From: Bacillota bacterium
GTDB taxonomy: Bacteria > Bacillota_A > Clostridia > Tissierellales > Peptoniphilaceae
Direction of reading: 5' to 3'
DNA: 9,894 nt
Assembly: GCA_023418535.1 (NCBI GenBank)
Contig: JAEZZN010000087.1
Coordinates: forward strand, 1-9,894
A program made the translations under genes and the position numbers. Under the pieces are notes generated by a model. It saw only the letters and a program-made list of their open reading frames with translations. It did no database searches and was not told the origin of the DNA. Within the stretch, counting starts at the first letter, position 1; each line of letters opens with the position of its first letter. Below are positions 6,014 to 9,894 of the stretch, in pieces.

Positions 6014-9000
6014 TTGAAAAAAAGCAAATTATTAAGTCTATTTTTGGCTTTGATTCTATTGCTATCTAGTATTTTGCCGAGTGTTTCCAAATCGGCTTAT
6101 GCATCAAACTTTGATAATTTATCAAGTGAAGAAACGCAAGAACTAGATGAAGAGATAGAAGAATTAAATGAGAAGAAAGAAATTATTGAAAAAAGCGAAG
6201 AGAAATCCGATTTATCGAAGGAAGATTTACAATCTAAAGATTTAAAGTTAAATCAATCTCATGAAAATCATGGAAATAACGAAGACATTCGAGTTAGTGG
6301 TCATGAAAATGTTGAAACTTCTAATCTAGAGAGTTTTGCAACTGGGAGGGGCAAGGATATTTCTCCTGCGACTGATCCTGAAGATACTCAAAATTTTTCA
6401 AGTGAAATTCGTTTGGCCAACCCAAGCAAAACTGCTTTTTATGGTGGTGAAAACATTAATTTATACAATTATGTATCCCTATCTGGGAATACAACTATTT
6501 TGCAAGAAGGCTCCTATACTTTGATTTATTTATCTAAAGAGTATTTTTCAAAACCTAAGGAAACTGATGTCAATACTATATTTGATACATTCAAGAGTCT
6601 TAGCATTGACGAAACTGAGACAGATTATGTTATAAAAATCAGTTACACAAAATTGGCGGGCGGATACAATGCAGCAACTCCTTTCAATGTGAGATTCATT
6701 CCACGTCAAGTTGTAAATGGTTCTGAAACTAAGATTAAACAAGAATTTTACAATGTAAATGACGAAAAACTAAGTGAAAATTTCTTGAAAGTTCAAGCTA
6801 AGGCGCAAATTGAAACTCCTAGGGATAATGTTTATAGTGCTGAGAATATTATAAAAAAAGTAGATGAGAATTTTATAGTAAATGCGGGAACTAAATATGT
6901 TTTCCAACCTTATACTATAAATACTCCTACATATGATTATAACGATCCTAGAGATCGTCGAGTTAGCGTTAAGATACCTGAAGGGGTGACTTTGGTAGAT
7001 TCCGATAATATATGGACCTATGATAGCAAGACGGATACCTATTACAAAGACATTAAACGTCATAAATTAAACACTTCAGAAATGAAGATAACTGTCGATT
7101 TAGGTGGGCTAGATTTAACAGGGCATGATAGTTATTCAAAGGCTAAAGTTATTACAATTAATTATACACTGAGTGTGGTAGAAAATGGCGTCGTTAAAGA
7201 TGATATTAAGCCTGCAACTTGGATAGTTAAAAGAAGTTATTTTGCACATAAGGAAAAACCACAGACACAGACACCAGCTAGAGCTTATGGAAGTTTAAAT
7301 ACTTATCGTACTCAAAAATTAATTAATAAAGAATATAAAACTTTATCTACATTGTCATACGTTTATCTTCCTTATGATGAGAGCCTATTGTCAAATTTTA
7401 GGATGAACTTTTCCCACCGTGCTATCAATTCTTTTTATTTTTACAATTCTAATAATCAGGATGATCCTAAGCTAGTTATAACTACTACTCAGACGGATGT
7501 TACCCCATATACCTATCCTAGTGAAATTCGAATCAATTTACGAGCAACGAATTTGACAGAAGATGAAATAGCTGACTTTACTTCAAAAGTAAAGGGGACA
7601 AAGGCGTATGGAATAAAATATGATGGAAGTAAAGTTTTACTGACAGACTCTGTACCTATTGCTTATAATGATGAAGGCGAATATTTCAAATTTAAAGGTT
7701 CGGACTATAAAACCATTGAATTCGAATATCCTAATGGTGGGGTACTTTTAGAAAATAAGGCGAAAATTGAAAAGTACAAGCATGTTTTGCACACGGATGT
7801 GATTTCAGATTTTAGAGAAGAAGTTGTTCCCGATTTAAAGAAAAAACTTGAGAACTATGAATTCCCTAATATTATTTGGAATCAAAATGTCAGTGGGTTA
7901 AATTCATATGACGATAAATCCAGAACTAAATATAAATTAACATACCAAGAATATGCTACAGATAGTGAACCAAAAACAGTTGAAAGCAGCATATCGTATG
8001 ATACTGACACCACTAAAAGACTCGACTACAACGAAATACGTGCTACAAATCATATAAAGGTAAGTAATGGAAGTTTCTTTTATGTAGGGGATACAGTTAA
8101 GACCTATTTATCTTATACGCACACGAGAAACGGGAATAATTTTCCGTCAGTAGAACCTGAGAATGCTAATCTGTATTACTTAGTTCCTGATGGTCTTGAA
8201 CCTATAGAAGATTCTGAAGATTTTAGCCAGATGCGTATGATAAGGGGATATAAAGAGGGATATAATCTCGTTATAGCAAAACCAGCGAAAACGGAAATTC
8301 CGACGGGGAACGGAGCATCAAGCTATAAGCAAAATAATTATAGACTGGAATTCAAGGTGACTAATCGTCTTGATATAGGTTCATATAAGATTTATGCAGC
8401 TTTTGCAATTGATAATAATAAGGTAGAAGTAATTGATCAGATACAATATGGCATCTTGCAATATGATACTCCTTCTGGATTATGGGAAGGTATTACCACT
8501 TCCGTAGACAATCGTTCAGAGATACCAAGTAAATATACGAACTTAAGCTTTACTACATTTACTGTATATCCACCACTCGTACTTTCCGCATACAAGGAAG
8601 TAAAATTACGTACAGATGCTGATTCTAAATATGCATCTGCATTAGGTACACGAGCTAAAATAGGTGATGAAATTGATTATCGATGGCATTTCAAAAATAA
8701 TTCACCTAAAGCGGTTCATAGTCTTGAAGTTATAGACGTCCTACCTTACAAAGGCGATAAGGCGATTGTCGAAAATCAAGCGGGAGAATATCCTTCAAGA
8801 CAATCAAGATTTAAAACACCTTTGCAGTCCGTCGAACCTAATGAAAAATTTGATTTCTATTATAGTACAGACACTGTTAAGGATACGCTTGAAGAAAATG
8901 TACAAGCAAATTGGCAAAGTAGTGTTGATGACTTTAGTAAAGTAACTATGATTAAGGCGGTATTAAAGCCAGGTCAACAAATTGAAGTAGATGAAATATG

Positions 9001-9894
9001 TTCAATTGTCACTCACAATCAAATTGAAGATAATTCAAGGATTGGAGATGGCGAGAAAGCATTCAATTCTTTTGCCTATTCACTTAATGATGGAAATACT
9101 TTCACTGAAGCTTTAAAAGTTGAAGTGGCAGTACATTATCCTAAAAAGGATATTCTTATTAAGAAAGTAGATTTTAATGATAAAAACGTGTCATTACCAA
9201 ATACTGTATTTGATTTATATAGTGAAGATGACGAGCTTTTAGAAACAGATTTAACGACAAATCGTCATGGAGAACTACTTCTTCGCGATTTATTTGTAGG
9301 TAGAACTTATTACTTACTAGAAAAATCTGCACCATTCCCATATGATGTAGATAGTGAAAAGATTCTATTTACGGTTTCAGACGGTGAGGAAGAACAGATT
9401 ATAACGGTTGAAAATGATGTAAAAAGAATTGATATTCCAGTGACAAAAGTTTGGGAAGATGATAATAAAGATAATGACAGACCTGAAAGTATAAAAGTGA
9501 AACTATTTGCTAATGGAACAGAAACGGATAAAGAGCTTATCTTAAATGAATCTAATAACTGGACATCTTCATTCAATGGATTAGAAGAATTCAATGAAGA
9601 CGATGAGACTAAGATAAATTATACTGTTATGGAAGTTGGAGCAGAAGGTAACTTTATCTTGCTCAATGGAAATAGATATAGAGTGAAAATAGAAGGCTCA
9701 ATGAATGAAGGCTTTACAATCACGAATATCAAACAAATTCCGTGGGTACCATTGACACCACCAAATATAAATGTGAAAGTTGAAAAAGAGTGGATAGATA
9801 GTGACGGAAAAGTTATAGATGCTCCTATAGATTCTATAGAAGTAGAACTATACAAAGACGGACAAGCTACCGGTATGAAAGAAAGTTTAAATGC
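6014..9894 (+). CDS. Large secreted surface protein with DUF11-like, SpaA-like and Cna_B domains, 3' end beyond window
   Basis: One frame runs uninterrupted to the right edge (1293 complete codons). The TTG start follows GGGAGG at six bases and opens a signal peptide (basic KKSK, hydrophobic core, likely cut after SAYA at 30). Residues 31-110 are acidic and Glu/Lys-rich. Residues about 110-412 and 425-855 are two large, probably beta-rich modules of unrecognised family, divided by a Pro/Thr linker (KPQTQTPA). A DUF11-like domain covers about 857-1042 (IGDEIDY near 883, VIDVLPY near 907). A SpaA-like domain covers about 1046-1140, with a probable isopeptide set K1050 or K1051, E1103, N1134. 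A Cna_B domain spans about 1142-1240 (VTKVW with K1145, E1207, N1238). A second Cna_B starts near 1256 (K1258, W1260). Only one Cys (C996) is present. A C-terminal LPXTG sorting signal is expected but lies outside the window. Likely an adhesin or wall-anchored stalk protein; the ligand is unknown. Confidence 0.9.
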   Translation, partial: MKKSKLLSLFLALILLLSSILPSVSKSAYASNFDNLSSEETQELDEEIEELNEKKEIIEKSEEKSDLSKEDLQSKDLKLNQSHENHGNNEDIRVSGHENVETSNLESFATGRGKDISPATDPEDTQNFSSEIRLANPSKTAFYGGENINLYNYVSLSGNTTILQEGSYTLIYLSKEYFSKPKETDVNTIFDTFKSLSIDETETDYVIKISYTKLAGGYNAATPFNVRFIPRQVVNGSETKIKQEFYNVNDEKLSENFLKVQAKAQIETPRDNVYSAENIIKKVDENFIVNAGTKYVFQPYTINTPTYDYNDPRDRRVSVKIPEGVTLVDSDNIWTYDSKTDTYYKDIKRHKLNTSEMKITVDLGGLDLTGHDSYSKAKVITINYTLSVVENGVVKDDIKPATWIVKRSYFAHKEKPQTQTPARAYGSLNTYRTQKLINKEYKTLSTLSYVYLPYDESLLSNFRMNFSHRAINSFYFYNSNNQDDPKLVITTTQTDVTPYTYPSEIRINLRATNLTEDEIADFTSKVKGTKAYGIKYDGSKVLLTDSVPIAYNDEGEYFKFKGSDYKTIEFEYPNGGVLLENKAKIEKYKHVLHTDVISDFREEVVPDLKKKLENYEFPNIIWNQNVSGLNSYDDKSRTKYKLTYQEYATDSEPKTVESSISYDTDTTKRLDYNEIRATNHIKVSNGSFFYVGDTVKTYLSYTHTRNGNNFPSVEPENANLYYLVPDGLEPIEDSEDFSQMRMIRGYKEGYNLVIAKPAKTEIPTGNGASSYKQNNYRLEFKVTNRLDIGSYKIYAAFAIDNNKVEVIDQIQYGILQYDTPSGLWEGITTSVDNRSEIPSKYTNLSFTTFTVYPPLVLSAYKEVKLRTDADSKYASALGTRAKIGDEIDYRWHFKNNSPKAVHSLEVIDVLPYKGDKAIVENQAGEYPSRQSRFKTPLQSVEPNEKFDFYYSTDTVKDTLEENVQANWQSSVDDFSKVTMIKAVLKPGQQIEVDEICSIVTHNQIEDNSRIGDGEKAFNSFAYSLNDGNTFTEALKVEVAVHYPKKDILIKKVDFNDKNVSLPNTVFDLYSEDDELLETDLTTNRHGELLLRDLFVGRTYYLLEKSAPFPYDVDSEKILFTVSDGEEEQIITVENDVKRIDIPVTKVWEDDNKDNDRPESIKVKLFANGTETDKELILNESNNWTSSFNGLEEFNEDDETKINYTVMEVGAEGNFILLNGNRYRVKIEGSMNEGFTITNIKQIPWVPLTPPNINVKVEKEWIDSDGKVIDAPIDSIEVELYKDGQATGMKESLN

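Noticed and set aside
6336..7063. Short open frames on both strands (6336-6524, 6548-6742, 6770-7063) overlapping the surface gene
   Set aside because: The continuous frame from 6014 passes through all of them with a signal peptide and sensible protein. The short frames lack start signals and known motifs.
9310..9855. Two Ser-rich minus-strand open frames at the right end
   Set aside because: They are antisense to the SpaA/Cna_B domains. Their Ser/Thr richness is the mirror of the Glu/Asp/Lys-rich sense strand.
6014..9894. Possible frameshift or split of the surface gene, because no long ATG-initiated frame is closed within the window
   Set aside because: The frame was followed codon by codon from TTG 6014 to the edge with no stop. 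It is simply TTG-initiated and runs out of the window.
1..9894. tRNA or rRNA genes, CRISPR arrays, transposases, phage attachment sites
   Set aside because: No cloverleaf-type sequence, regularly spaced repeats, transposase motifs or terminal repeats with target duplications were seen on either strand.

Overview
The window is AT-rich, densely packed DNA from a low-GC Gram-positive bacterium (Bacillota). The evidence is the AGGAGG-type ribosome binding sites, the sigma-A-type promoters, the group II ECF transporter module next to truA-rplM-rpsI, an Enterococcus-Ldtfm-like L,D-transpeptidase, and a large secreted protein with SpaA/Cna_B-type domains. The style (AGA-rich, very AT-rich housekeeping genes, a big Cna_B surface protein) suggests an anaerobic coccus of the Tissierellia/Peptoniphilaceae kind (Anaerococcus, Peptoniphilus, Helcococcus and relatives). 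That placement is an impression, not a proof.

Left edge (1-190): an intergenic region that appears to fire both ways. A good minus-strand promoter and a Shine-Dalgarno sequence point to a divergent gene whose start codon lies just off the left edge. A plus-strand promoter drives the next operon. Between them lies a run of seven C in otherwise AT-rich DNA.

Operon 1 (191-4804, all plus strand): an L,D-transpeptidase, then ecfA1, ecfA2, ecfT and truA. The spacings are 1 nt, a 4-nt overlap, an 8-nt overlap and a 4-nt overlap, so this is a tightly coupled unit. EcfA1, EcfA2 and EcfT form the shared energising module for vitamin/cofactor uptake. No substrate-binding S component is present. TruA is the tRNA pseudouridine synthase that usually accompanies this module. 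The transpeptidase occupies the position where rpoA-rplQ is usual in Firmicutes, and its catalytic SHGC box reads SNTC.

Operon 2 (about 4810-5832): a consensus TTGACA-17-TATAAT promoter, a structured about 160-nt leader with stem-loops and a likely H-type pseudoknot (best read as an L13-type autoregulatory leader), then rplM and rpsI.

Intergenic 5833-6013: no supported gene. It holds a nested AT-rich inverted repeat and a second short hairpin, which probably mark the end of operon 2.

Right part (6014-9894): one continuous open frame with a TTG start and a signal peptide, still open at the right edge. It encodes at least 1293 residues of a large secreted surface protein: an acidic N-terminal segment, two big modules I do not recognise, a DUF11-like domain, a SpaA-like domain, a Cna_B domain and the start of another. 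Its arginine codon use differs from that of the upstream genes.
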